64,000 bases of DNA from Citrobacter sp. Marseille-Q6884 (GTDB lineage: Bacteria; Pseudomonadota; Gammaproteobacteria; Enterobacterales; Enterobacteriaceae): NCBI RefSeq assembly GCF_945906775.1, contig NZ_CAMDRE010000001.1, positions 2,170,001 through 2,234,000 on the forward strand, written 5' to 3'. A program made the position numbers and the translations under genes. Each line of letters begins with the position of its first letter. The first letter of the stretch is position 1. Shown here piece after piece: positions 8,943-16,629 of this stretch. The notes under the pieces are model-generated. The model did no database searches. It was not told the DNA's origin and saw only the letters and a program-made list of their open reading frames with translations.

Positions 8943-9506
8943 ATGAAGAAGATACTGATGTTGGTCGGTGATTATGTTGAAGATTACGAAACAATGGTTC
9001 CTTTCCAGGCGCTGAAAATGTTAGGTCATCGTGTCGATGCTGTCTGCCCGGATAAACGCGAGGGGGATTACGTTCAGACTGCCATTCATGATTTTGATGG
9101 GGCGCAGACCTACAGTGAGAAACCCGGGCATCGGTTTACCCTGAATGCGAACTTTACGGATGCGCGCGAAGCGGATTATGACGCACTGCTGATCCCCGGT
9201 GGGCGTGCGCCGGAGTATTTACGACTAAACCCTGCGGTCATTCAACTGATACAAGACTTTAACTCGGCAGGTAAGCCGATTGCCGCCGTCTGCCATGGCC
9301 CTCAACTTTTGGCGGCGGCAGGGGTGTTAGAAAATCGGACGTGCAGCGCGTATCCGGCCTGCGCACCTGAAATTCGTCTGAGTGGCGGGCATTACGCCGA
9401 TATCGGGATTGACCAGGCGCACGTTGATGGCAATCTGGTGACTGCACCGGCATGGCCCGCACATCCTGAATGGCTGGCAAAATTTGTTGATGTATTAACG
9501 AAGTAA
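8943..9506 (+). CDS. DJ-1/PfpI family protein
   Basis: 187 residues from ATG 8943, chosen over ATG 8937 because the GGGGG ribosome site touches the earlier ATG but is well spaced for the later one. The fold is the class I glutamine amidotransferase-like type: an early Glu in GDYVEDYE, the LLIPGGRAPE strand-turn, and the nucleophile elbow AAVCHGPQLLAAAG with its reactive cysteine. Relatives include PfpI protease-like and YhbO/YajL stress proteins, for which glyoxalase or deglycase activities are debated. It is a single gene followed by a hairpin. Substrate is unknown. Confidence 0.85.
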   Translation: MKKILMLVGDYVEDYETMVPFQALKMLGHRVDAVCPDKREGDYVQTAIHDFDGAQTYSEKPGHRFTLNANFTDAREADYDALLIPGGRAPEYLRLNPAVIQLIQDFNSAGKPIAAVCHGPQLLAAAGVLENRTCSAYPACAPEIRLSGGHYADIGIDQAHVDGNLVTAPAWPAHPEWLAKFVDVLTK

Positions 9507-9522
9507 GTGACAAAAAATGAAG

Positions 9523-9560
9523 ACAGTCGGTACCACCCGTCCGGTGATACCGACTGTTTA
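9523..9560 (+). terminator. hairpin after the PfpI-like gene
   Basis: Arms ACAGTCGGTA (9523-9532) and TACCGACTGT (9548-9557), with a short T-run after. It lies between the PfpI-like stop and the convergent topAI gene, so it may serve both directions. The U-tract is short. Confidence 0.6.
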
Positions 9561-9612
9561 CGGTTAGCGCAGCATAAGCGCGAACACGCCCCAACCGAGG
9601 TATTCCAATGCC

Positions 9613-9870
9613 TTAGCGATTATCGGGTTGGGCACGAACGTTGTTCAGGCCGGTCGTGTTAATGCGATAGGGCTGACCATTGACGGATTTGATCAGTTTT
9701 TTGGTTTTGAGTTTTTTGAAAACCTCGAGGGTGCAGTCGCTGAGCAGTAGCCCTTCGCGGCTGTAGCATTCAACGGAGGTAATGCGGCCTGAGGTGTCGC
9801 GGACGTGAGCGATACGTCCACCTTTGGCGAGAACGTGTAAGGTACGTTGTTCCTGACGGGATAAATTCAT
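9613..9870 (-). CDS. yjhX: TopAI (YjhX) family topoisomerase I inhibitor toxin
   Basis: 85 residues from the ATG at 9870 (MNLSRQEQRTLHVLAKGG), the size and sequence of E. coli YjhX/TopAI, which binds topoisomerase I and blocks its DNA cleavage-relaxation activity. A longer frame from 9915 adds 15 residues that are not family-like. In E. coli it pairs with the antitoxin YjhQ (an acetyltransferase-like protein encoded just downstream). Here only about 50 bases and a terminator follow, so the yjhQ partner is absent from the window. The 5' leader carries a short ORF with a good ribosome site and a strong hairpin, like the toiL-controlled leader reported for E. coli topAI. Confidence 0.85.
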   Translation of the reverse strand: MNLSRQEQRTLHVLAKGGRIAHVRDTSGRITSVECYSREGLLLSDCTLEVFKKLKTKKLIKSVNGQPYRINTTGLNNVRAQPDNR

Positions 9871-9945
9871 ACTGGGTAACCTGTTAATCATCATGTGCAA
9901 AACGTGCAAACACACAGCGGTGTCCGCATTCGATTTCGGCGCATT

Positions 9946-9986
9946 GATAATCAGTCCGGCCTGAAAAGGTCGGTAAGCTGATTATC
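9946..9986. promoter_or_regulatory. extended hairpin in the topAI leader
   Basis: Outer arms GATAATCAG (9946-9954) and CTGATTATC (9978-9986) enclose an inner stem CCGGCCT/AGGTCGG closed by a GAAA tetraloop when read on the plus strand. On the topAI transcript it forms the equivalent stem. Its first bases overlap the stop codon of the eight-codon leader ORF, the usual geometry for leader-peptide control of downstream translation or Rho access. Confidence 0.6.
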
Positions 9987-10008
9987 TGATGATTACATTC
10001 TCCAGCAT
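9982..10008 (-). CDS. eight-residue leader peptide upstream of topAI (toiL-like)
   Basis: ATG at 10008 with GAGG five bases upstream opens the frame MLENVIIR followed by TAA at 9984-9982. It is too short for ordinary gene finding. The stop codon lies inside the outer arm of the hairpin at 9946-9986, and the topAI ATG is about 110 bases downstream. E. coli topAI is controlled by a leader peptide, ToiL, that senses ribosome-targeting antibiotics; whether this peptide has the same sequence I cannot say from memory. Ribosome stalling here would open the hairpin. Confidence 0.45.
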   Translation of the reverse strand: MLENVIIR

Positions 10009-10384
10009 CAAAGCCTCGGTTAGCGTTCGGATATTTACGTCATGAATGATATCACGGGACAGGAAGATGTGAATCCTTCGCAGAGGAAATTGTGATCTGT
10101 AAAGGGATACAACATGACGCAAACTGGAATATGTGTGTCCATTTACGCAGGTATTCACAGGCAGGTAAGAATTATAATCATTAAAAGAATGAGAATTAAA
10201 AATATAAAATAATCATTTTGCACTATTCACTTTCTGCAGAAAGGCAGAGAGTTAAATAATACCGGTGGTTTTTTATTTTCAGATGAATAATTCAATACTA
10301 TTTTTATATAGCGAGGGACAATAAAGCGTGGCTTATAAGTGCATTATTTTCAGTGGGATAGGTATTTGTGGTGGGTTGATTAAG
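10009..10384. other. intergenic region with Fur-like site and a palindrome
   Basis: No gene is supported. 10167-10185 matches the Fur consensus in 13 of the 17 central positions (listed separately). CTTTCTGCAGAAAG at about 10230-10243 is a perfect 14-bp palindrome. The region separates the divergent topAI and pepT-like genes. An iron-regulated small RNA between 10186 and 10380 is conceivable, but I see no terminator good enough to claim one. Confidence 0.35.
10167..10185. promoter_or_regulatory. Fur-box-like site
   Basis: AAGAATTATAATCATTAAA resembles the 19-bp Fur consensus, with TAATCATTA intact. It is 400 bases from the pepT-like gene and 300 from topAI, so its target is not obvious. Confidence 0.35.
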
Positions 10385-10400
10385 TGTGATCCTGTTCACG
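10385..10400 (+). promoter_or_regulatory. CRP-binding site upstream of the pepT-dcuC pair
   Basis: TGTGATCCTGTTCACG is TGTGA-N6-TCACG, one base from the ideal CRP core TGTGA-N6-TCACA. Its centre is about 48 bases upstream of the start expected from the TATAAT at 10428-10433, between the usual class II and class I positions. Catabolite control of the operon is inferred. Confidence 0.7.
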
Positions 10401-10404
10401 GAAT

Positions 10405-10433
10405 TTAGTTTGTTAAATCGTTATTTCTATAAT
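10405..10433 (+). promoter_or_regulatory. promoter for the pepT-dcuC operon
   Basis: TATAAT at 10428-10433 is a perfect -10. The -35 (TTAGTT at 10405-10410, 17-bp spacer) is poor, as expected for a CRP-dependent promoter. The leader to the first ATG would be about 140 bases. Confidence 0.55.
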
Positions 10434-10581
10434 GGTGCACAGCGGTGTGCTGTGTTTTTTATTTCCGGTCATTAAAAAATACGCCATGGTTTTATTTCAC
10501 TCTCCAGGTTTATCCACTCCGCACTGCATCAGGCTTCATCTCACTGTATCTCGCAAATAATACATTAAAGGATGTCTCACA

Positions 10582-11838
10582 ATGGATATTGTTGAACGTT
10601 TCATTAACTACACCAAAATCAACACCACCACCTCACGGGAAAATGGCGCAAACGGGATAATGCCTTCCTCTCCGGGGCAAATGGTACTGGCAAAACAGCT
10701 GGCCGCAGAGCTTGAAGCATTGGGCATGGAAAATGTAGAACTCAGAGATACCGCTATTGTGACGGCGACACTGCCCGCGAATACAGACGACGATATTCCA
10801 GTGGTCTCCTTCTTTGGACACCTGGACACCAGCGCAGAACAGACTGCAAACACTCATGTTCAGCGACTTCCCTATCGCGGCGGAGATGTGTGTCTGAACA
10901 AAGAACTGAATATTTACCTACGAGAAAGTGAGTTTCCAGAACTGAAAAATTATATCGGCGATGACCTGCTTGTGACCGATGGCACCAGTCTTTTAGGGGC
11001 GGATGATAAAGCAGCGATCGCGGCGATTATGAATGCTCTGCAGTATCTGGTTGCGCATCCTGAGATTAAACATGGGACGGTCAAGGTTGGCTTTGTGCCT
11101 GATGAGGAACAGGGATTACGTGGCGCAAAAGCCTTTGATGTTCCGGCGTTTGGTGCGGACTTTGGTTACACCCTGGATTGCTGCGGAATTGGCGAGTTTG
11201 TGTATGAGAACTGGAACGCAGGCGATGCTGAAATCATCTTTACCGGGCAGTCAGCACACCCAATGTCCGCGAAAGGCAAACTGAAAAACTCTCTGCTGAT
11301 GGCTCATAAGTTCATTGCCATGTTACCTGGCGGAGAGGCACCGGAATACACCGAAGGCCGCGAAGGTTATTACTGGGTGAAGCAATTGCAGGGTAACAGC
11401 GCCCGTACGGTGCTGAAGCTGGATATTCGTGATTTCAGCGAAGAAGGCTATAAAGCACGTATGGCGTTCATCCGGCAACTCGCGCAGAGCACCAATGCAC
11501 TGTGGGGAGAAAATAGCGTCGTCTGCCACTTGTCCGATCGCTATGCGAATGTGTTCAATAGCCTGCAAGGCGATGCACACTATCCGATCGATATTGCGCT
11601 GCGCGCCTATCAGAAATGCGGCATTACACCCAAACCAGTGGCGATGCGGGGTGGATATGATGGCGCGGTTCTGTCGCAGAAAGGGTTACCTTGCCCGAAC
11701 ATCTTTACCGGCGCCCATAATTTTCATTCAATTTATGAATACCTGCCGGTACGTTCTCTGCGGGCTGCCAGTGGTGTCGTGGTGGCCGTCATTGAGGAAA
11801 CCTTTGCTGAGTTCGCAGAGGGGAGACTTCAGTCATGA
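10582..11838 (+). CDS. peptidase T (tripeptide aminopeptidase) paralogue
   Basis: 418 residues, slightly longer than E. coli PepT (408) and clearly an M20B metallopeptidase. Zinc-site landmarks in order: FFGHLDTS (about residue 78), LLGADDKA (about 140), PDEEQGLRG (about 174), the dimerisation domain QSAHPMSAKGKLKNS, and the late MRGGYDGAVLS and GAHNFHS histidine segment. It should remove N-terminal residues from tripeptides in the cytoplasm. ATG 10582 follows AAAGGATG. The stop overlaps the next gene in ATGA, so the two are translationally coupled. That pairing with a DcuC-type carrier suggests a peptide/dicarboxylate (for example Asp- or Glu-containing peptide) utilisation unit, which is inference. 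The ordinary housekeeping pepT is presumably elsewhere. Confidence 0.85.
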   Translation: MDIVERFINYTKINTTTSRENGANGIMPSSPGQMVLAKQLAAELEALGMENVELRDTAIVTATLPANTDDDIPVVSFFGHLDTSAEQTANTHVQRLPYRGGDVCLNKELNIYLRESEFPELKNYIGDDLLVTDGTSLLGADDKAAIAAIMNALQYLVAHPEIKHGTVKVGFVPDEEQGLRGAKAFDVPAFGADFGYTLDCCGIGEFVYENWNAGDAEIIFTGQSAHPMSAKGKLKNSLLMAHKFIAMLPGGEAPEYTEGREGYYWVKQLQGNSARTVLKLDIRDFSEEGYKARMAFIRQLAQSTNALWGENSVVCHLSDRYANVFNSLQGDAHYPIDIALRAYQKCGITPKPVAMRGGYDGAVLSQKGLPCPNIFTGAHNFHSIYEYLPVRSLRAASGVVVAVIEETFAEFAEGRLQS

Positions 11839-13196
11839 TCCAGGTATTGATTGCCCTTCTGGTTATCGTTGTTGTCGCCCGTTTAATCCTGAAAGGCTAT
11901 CGTGCTGAGCCCGTGTTATTTATTGCGGGTTTGGTGTTGATGATGATTACCGCCTTAACCGGCTGGGGCTCCGTCTTGCCGAAGGGCGTTGCCAGTACGG
12001 GGATTGCTTTTCTTGATCCGTTCGAGGTGATGCGGGATCTCTTCAGTACACGTGCTGCCGATCTGGGTCTGATGATCATGGCGCTGATGGGTTTTGCGCA
12101 TTATATGGATCACATTGGAGCAAATGAGGCCGTGGTGCGGGTGGTGACGAAACCCTTACGGGCGCTGCGCTCACCGTATATTTTACTCTTTTTCTCCTAC
12201 CTGCTTGCCAGCCTCCTGCAACTGGCTATTCCTTCAGCCACCGGCCTTGCCGTGCTACTGATGGGCACCATGTTCCCGATTATGCTGGGATTAGGTCTCT
12301 CTGCCGCCTCTGCTGCCGGTGTTATTGCCACTTCGCTTGGGGTGGCGTACACCCCAACGGCAATCGATGCTATCAGGGGCTCTAAAGCGGTGAATATGGA
12401 TGTGGTGGAATATGTGGTTTACCACCAGGGGCCAGCGGCTCTGGCAACCGTTCTGGTTGTGGGGATCTGCCATTTCTTCTGGCAGCGGCACTGCGATCGT
12501 AAAGCGGGGACGATGCCTCAGGAAATCGGCGCGGCGGCGATAACTGACTCAGGAAAAGCGCCGGCGTTTTATGCACTTCTGCCGATGCTTCCTATCCTGA
12601 TGGCGGTGGGATCATCGGCCATGTTTGTCAGCGGTATTAACCTGAACATCATCACCATCGTCCTGATTTCAATGGCGCTTTGTATGCTGATTGAGTGGGT
12701 ACGCTCACGCGATTTAAAGTCAGTCTGCGAAGGATTCAGCCATTTTTTAAAAGGCATGGGAACGGCATTTACCGGCGTGGTGGGGCTGCTGGTGGCGGCG
12801 GGGGTTTTTGCTCATGGCATTAAAGTGATTGGTGCCATTGACCAGTTAATTCTGATGGCAGAACACGTTGGGTTACCGCCATTTGCTATGGCTGTGGTCT
12901 TCGCACTGGTCACGCTTGCGGCCGCAATTATCATGGGGTCGGGCAATGCGCCGTTCCTGGCGTTTGTTGAACTGATTCCCCAAATTGCAGCCAGTATGGG
13001 GGCTAACGCGGTGGCGATGATCCTGCCGATGCAGCAGGCATCACACATGGGGCGGGCGATTTCACCTGTTTCCGGCGTGGTGATTGCCGTTTCAAGCGGC
13101 GCGAAGATTACCCCCTTTGATGTGGTTAAACGGACAGCCGTCCCGCTCATGGTGGGCTTTGTCACCCATACTTTGATCATCGGTATTTTCTATTAA
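11835..13196 (+). CDS. DcuC family anaerobic C4-dicarboxylate carrier
   Basis: 453 residues, very hydrophobic, with about 12 membrane helices beginning at the N-terminus (IQVLIALLVIVVVARLIL). Size and the motifs GSGNAPFLAFVELIPQIA and GRAISPVSGVVIA near the C-terminus fit the DcuC family (E. coli DcuC 461 residues), which exchanges or effluxes succinate and fumarate under anaerobic growth. The start overlaps the peptidase stop by four bases. It is the last gene of the unit; a strong terminator follows. The substrate may not be succinate; peptide-derived aspartate or another acid is possible. Confidence 0.8.
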   Translation: MIQVLIALLVIVVVARLILKGYRAEPVLFIAGLVLMMITALTGWGSVLPKGVASTGIAFLDPFEVMRDLFSTRAADLGLMIMALMGFAHYMDHIGANEAVVRVVTKPLRALRSPYILLFFSYLLASLLQLAIPSATGLAVLLMGTMFPIMLGLGLSAASAAGVIATSLGVAYTPTAIDAIRGSKAVNMDVVEYVVYHQGPAALATVLVVGICHFFWQRHCDRKAGTMPQEIGAAAITDSGKAPAFYALLPMLPILMAVGSSAMFVSGINLNIITIVLISMALCMLIEWVRSRDLKSVCEGFSHFLKGMGTAFTGVVGLLVAAGVFAHGIKVIGAIDQLILMAEHVGLPPFAMAVVFALVTLAAAIIMGSGNAPFLAFVELIPQIAASMGANAVAMILPMQQASHMGRAISPVSGVVIAVSSGAKITPFDVVKRTAVPLMVGFVTHTLIIGIFY

Positions 13197-13206
13197 CACG
13201 GCTGGC

Positions 13207-13253
13207 ACAGACAAACATCCGGCGCTCGCAGCCCGGATGTTTGTCTGTTTTTT
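13207..13253 (+). terminator. strong Rho-independent terminator after the dcuC-like gene
   Basis: Perfect 16-bp stem: ACAGACAAACATCCGG (13207-13222) with its complement at 13233-13248, ten-base loop, then a T-run to 13253. Confidence 0.9.
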
Positions 13254-13290
13254 GTGCGGGTGAAGGTCTGAAAAGGCGACAGTATTTATT

Positions 13291-13309
13291 GATAATAGTT
13301 CTCATTATT
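13291..13309 (+). promoter_or_regulatory. Fur box upstream of the AraC-type regulator
   Basis: GATAATAGTTCTCATTATT matches the 19-bp Fur consensus at 14 positions, including both GATAAT-type arms. It lies about 70 bases before the regulator ATG, suitable for iron repression. Confidence 0.7.
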
Positions 13310-13377
13310 ATTGTTGCGTTTTGCGGGTAATGGTAATGTTATGCCAACCGTGAATCCCCTTATCTGCGCAGAAGAGT

Positions 13378-14349
13378 ATGAATAACGCGACCTCCCGACA
13401 CCCATCCCGAACCTTCTCCGTCAGTGAGTTTATGGATTTTGGCGAGCGTTACGGGATTGATTACCGTTTCCCAATGCTCTTGCAAAAGCCGGAACTGCCG
13501 CACGCCAGTCCTGTTCTGCAAGGTGAAGTCGAAGAGATGACGCTCCCCTGCGGCATGTGCGTCACGCACTCCGATGTGCAGGTGCTACAGCCCTACGAAA
13601 CCACCTCCCGCCACAGTAGCCCCCTGTATATGCTGGTGGTGCTGGAAGGGTGCGTGAGATTGACGCTCAACGGCCAGGATCACGTGTTGCGCTCCGGCAT
13701 GGCATTCAGCTCGCGCCTGAGCGAACACCAGACGATGCGCGCGCGTCACCCTGCGGATTGCAAACTGCGGACATTATCGCTGGGGTTGTATCCCGACGGC
13801 GCGTGGCGTACGGGGATGCTCGAGTCATTAATTCGCGAGTGGGAAACCTGTCAGACGCCGACGCTCATCTGGCAGGTGCCGGGATTTTTGCTCAGCGGAT
13901 TACAGTATGCGCAAAAATGTGCGCCTGGCAGCGTTCCCCGGCAACTGATGCTGGAAGGGCTTATCCTGCAACTGTTCGGTCATGGCCTGAGCGTGTGTCA
14001 GGCGGAAAGGGGTCAGCGTCTGGCGGCCAGTGGTGAACAGCAGCGGCTGGAGATGATTCGTCGCCTGCTGGAACAGGCACCTGAAAACGACTATACGCTC
14101 AACGAACTGGCGCAGCGGGCGGCAATGAGCCCCAGTAGTTTGCGCGGTAAGTTTCGGGCCGTATACGGTTGTTCGGTGTTTGATTATTTGCGGGATTGCC
14201 GCCTGGAGCGGGCGCGCGGCTTTTTGCTGGAAGGGTACAGCGTGCAACAGGCCGCCTGGATGTCGGGTTATCAGCACGCCACCAACTTTTCTACTGCGTT
14301 TCGTCGTCGCTACGGTTTTCCTCCGGGGGATGTACTCAAACTGTGTTAA
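13378..14349 (+). CDS. AraC family regulator of the ferrioxamine receptor (FoxR-like)
   Basis: 323 residues. A ligand-binding N-terminal part (about 1-220) is followed by two helix-turn-helix motifs in the last 100 residues (LNELAQRAAMSPSSLRGKFRAVYG and the VQQAAWMSGYQHATNFSTAFRRRYG block), ending FPPGDVLKLC. This layout is that of siderophore-responsive regulators such as PchR/YbtA, which bind the iron-siderophore and activate the matching receptor gene. The start is ATG 13378 with GAAGAG upstream. It is transcribed in the same direction as foxA, 139 bases ahead of it, and is preceded by a Fur box. Role as activator of foxA is inferred from context. Confidence 0.8.
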   Translation: MNNATSRHPSRTFSVSEFMDFGERYGIDYRFPMLLQKPELPHASPVLQGEVEEMTLPCGMCVTHSDVQVLQPYETTSRHSSPLYMLVVLEGCVRLTLNGQDHVLRSGMAFSSRLSEHQTMRARHPADCKLRTLSLGLYPDGAWRTGMLESLIREWETCQTPTLIWQVPGFLLSGLQYAQKCAPGSVPRQLMLEGLILQLFGHGLSVCQAERGQRLAASGEQQRLEMIRRLLEQAPENDYTLNELAQRAAMSPSSLRGKFRAVYGCSVFDYLRDCRLERARGFLLEGYSVQQAAWMSGYQHATNFSTAFRRRYGFPPGDVLKLC

Positions 14350-14443
14350 TCCATTTTTCTGCTTTGTGCGAGGTCCTACCCTCTATTTTGGCACTGCGCA
14401 TAGGTAACCTGGCATCCGGCATAGCGACTCTCATCGCCAAAAA

Positions 14444-14462
14444 GGCAATAATTCTTATTTAC
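14444..14462 (+). promoter_or_regulatory. weaker Fur-like site before foxA
   Basis: GGCAATAATTCTTATTTAC agrees with 11 of 19 Fur consensus positions and lies 27 bases before the foxA ATG. Confidence 0.4.
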
Positions 14463-14488
14463 AATTAGAAACGCCTTTGGAGATGTTC

Positions 14489-16579
14489 ATGTTCGCTAAG
14501 ACTCGGTTAGCGCTGCTGGTGGGATGGGTGACAGGTAGTGTGGCTTTTCCTCTGCTGGCACAGGAAACCGCGAAAAACGACACGGTGGTGGTCACGTCAC
14601 AAATGCAGAGCGGTGCCACCAAACTGGCTACGCCGGATATTGAAACCCCGCAGTCGGTATCCATCATTACCCGTGAACAATTTGAAGAGCAGGGCGCAAC
14701 CAGCGTGCGTCAGGCCGTCAGCTATACGCCAGGGGTTTACAGCAACCAGATTGGCGCCTCTAACCGCTTTGATTACATCGTGTTGCGTGGTTTCTCTGAT
14801 GGCAGCCTTGATAACGTCTATCTCGACGGACTGAAGATGATGGGCGACACCAACTCACACAGCTCGCTGGTGGTTGATCCCTGGTTCCTTGAGGATATCG
14901 AAGTGGTGCGTGGCCCGGCTTCCGTGCTCTATGGTCGCTCTTCTCCGGGGGGGATTGTCGCATTGACATCGCGTAAGCCGTCGTTTGATGCAGGCGGGGA
15001 GGTGAAGCTGTTTGCCGGGAATAACAATCAGCGCGGTGCGGCGTTTGATGTGACCGGCGCACTGGATGATAACGATCGTGTGGCGGCGCGTTTGAGCGGG
15101 ATGACGCGCTATGCAGACTCGCAGTTTGGTCCCTTGAAGGAAGAACGCTACGCGCTGATGCCAAGCCTGACCTGGCGCATCACCGATCAAACCCGCCTTG
15201 ACCTGATGGCTTATTTGCACCGTGACCCGGAAGGCGGCAGTCACTCCGGCTTACCGTATGACGGCACGGTGGTTCCTCACTATGGACAAAAGATTTCGAA
15301 TACCTTCTTTGAAGGCGAGGATGACTACGACAAATACGATCGCCGCGAGAACATGGTGGGCTACAACATTGAGCACCTGTTTGACAGCGGCTGGTCGGTC
15401 AGACAAAAACTGCGCTATTTGCATACCGACGTTGAACTGAACCAGGTCTATGCCGCGGGTTGGCTGAATGCAACCGAGCTAAACCGCGGTTATTCCGGCT
15501 CCGATGAGAAAATGTCGGCCATTACGCTGGATAACCAGCTTGATGGTAGCATTGATACCTGGCAGGTAAACCATCGCCTGCTGGTGGGCATTGATTATCA
15601 GGATCGCAGCAATAACACCACCGGTTACTACGGCGCGTTCCCGCCTATCGATGCCTTTAACCCGGTGTATGGCGCGAAGCCGGATTACATCAACATGTAT
15701 GCACGTGAGAAGCACAAGCTGCGTCAGACGGGTTACTACTTGCAGGATCAGATGTCATGGGATCGTTGGCGCATCACACTGGGCGGTCGCTACGATCAGG
15801 TTAGTGTGTCTAACATTAATAAGATCAACGACTCACGCAGCGATCTGGATAAAAACAACGTGAGTACCCGTGCCGCGCTGCTCTATCTGTTTGATAACGG
15901 TTTTGCACCGTATGTGAGCTATTCCACCGCCTTCACGCCGACCAGCTTCGCTGACGAAAATGGCAACCTGCTGGAGCCAATGGAAGGTAAGCAGTGGGAA
16001 GCCGGGCTTAAGTATGAGCCGGAAGGATTGAACAGCCAGTTCAGTGCGTCGGTGTTCCGCATCAATCAGACCAATATTGCCACCAAAGAAGAGCCGACCG
16101 ATCCGTATCGCTCGATTGGAGAAATTGAATCTGAAGGTGTGGAGCTGGAAGCCATCAGCCAACTGACGGATAACTTCCGTCTGCAGGCGGCCTATACCTA
16201 CACAGACATTCGCTATAAGAAAAGCAGCCCGGAAGAGCAGGGGAAGCGTGCCGTTTATGCGCCGCGTAATCAGGCCAGCACCTGGCTGAGTTTTGATGTG
16301 AAAAGCGGTCCGCTGGACGGCCTGACGCTGGGGTCTGGCGTACGTTACGTCAACGGTATTACCAGCGATCGTCTGAACACCCATACGCTGCCGTCATATA
16401 CGTTGGTGGACATGGCGGTGGGTTATGACTTAACGAAGATTGGCCTTAAGGGATTAAGCGCGCAATTGAATGTGAACAACCTGACCGATAAACGCTATGT
16501 GGCGGCCTGTAACTCGCTGACGTACTGCTACTTTGGCGCTGAACGCAGCATTGTTGGCAGCGTGTCCTGGGCATTCTGA
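14489..16579 (+). CDS. foxA: TonB-dependent ferrioxamine receptor FoxA
   Basis: 696 residues from ATG 14489; GGAG lies six bases before it, whereas an upstream TTG and ATG are badly placed. A signal peptide (ALLVGWVTGSVAFPLLAQE) precedes a TonB box-like DTVVVTSQ. The plug domain (about 60-160) carries IETPQSVSIITREQFEEQ and VRGPASVLYGRSSPGG, and the 22-strand barrel ends in the typical C-terminal Phe (GSVSWAF). Sequence and place, next to an AraC regulator and in the foxA-yahN-yahO-prp neighbourhood known from Salmonella, support FoxA, the outer-membrane receptor for ferrioxamine-type hydroxamate siderophores. Substrate is by homology only. A bidirectional terminator follows. Confidence 0.85.
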   Translation: MFAKTRLALLVGWVTGSVAFPLLAQETAKNDTVVVTSQMQSGATKLATPDIETPQSVSIITREQFEEQGATSVRQAVSYTPGVYSNQIGASNRFDYIVLRGFSDGSLDNVYLDGLKMMGDTNSHSSLVVDPWFLEDIEVVRGPASVLYGRSSPGGIVALTSRKPSFDAGGEVKLFAGNNNQRGAAFDVTGALDDNDRVAARLSGMTRYADSQFGPLKEERYALMPSLTWRITDQTRLDLMAYLHRDPEGGSHSGLPYDGTVVPHYGQKISNTFFEGEDDYDKYDRRENMVGYNIEHLFDSGWSVRQKLRYLHTDVELNQVYAAGWLNATELNRGYSGSDEKMSAITLDNQLDGSIDTWQVNHRLLVGIDYQDRSNNTTGYYGAFPPIDAFNPVYGAKPDYINMYAREKHKLRQTGYYLQDQMSWDRWRITLGGRYDQVSVSNINKINDSRSDLDKNNVSTRAALLYLFDNGFAPYVSYSTAFTPTSFADENGNLLEPMEGKQWEAGLKYEPEGLNSQFSASVFRINQTNIATKEEPTDPYRSIGEIESEGVELEAISQLTDNFRLQAAYTYTDIRYKKSSPEEQGKRAVYAPRNQASTWLSFDVKSGPLDGLTLGSGVRYVNGITSDRLNTHTLPSYTLVDMAVGYDLTKIGLKGLSAQLNVNNLTDKRYVAACNSLTYCYFGAERSIVGSVSWAF

Positions 16580-16588
16580 TCTCATAAC

Positions 16589-16618
16589 GAAAACCCTGCC
16601 GGAATGGGCAGGGTTTTT
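16589..16618. terminator. bidirectional terminator between foxA and lapC-like gene
   Basis: AAAACCCTGCC, GGAAT loop, GGGCAGGGTTTTT. A-run on one side and T-run on the other make it usable from both converging genes. Confidence 0.9.
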
Positions 16619-16629
16619 CCTGATTCACG

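Noticed and set aside
15833..16384. 183-residue minus-strand frame inside foxA
   Set aside because: Antisense to a well-conserved receptor gene; composition is typical of a shadow frame.
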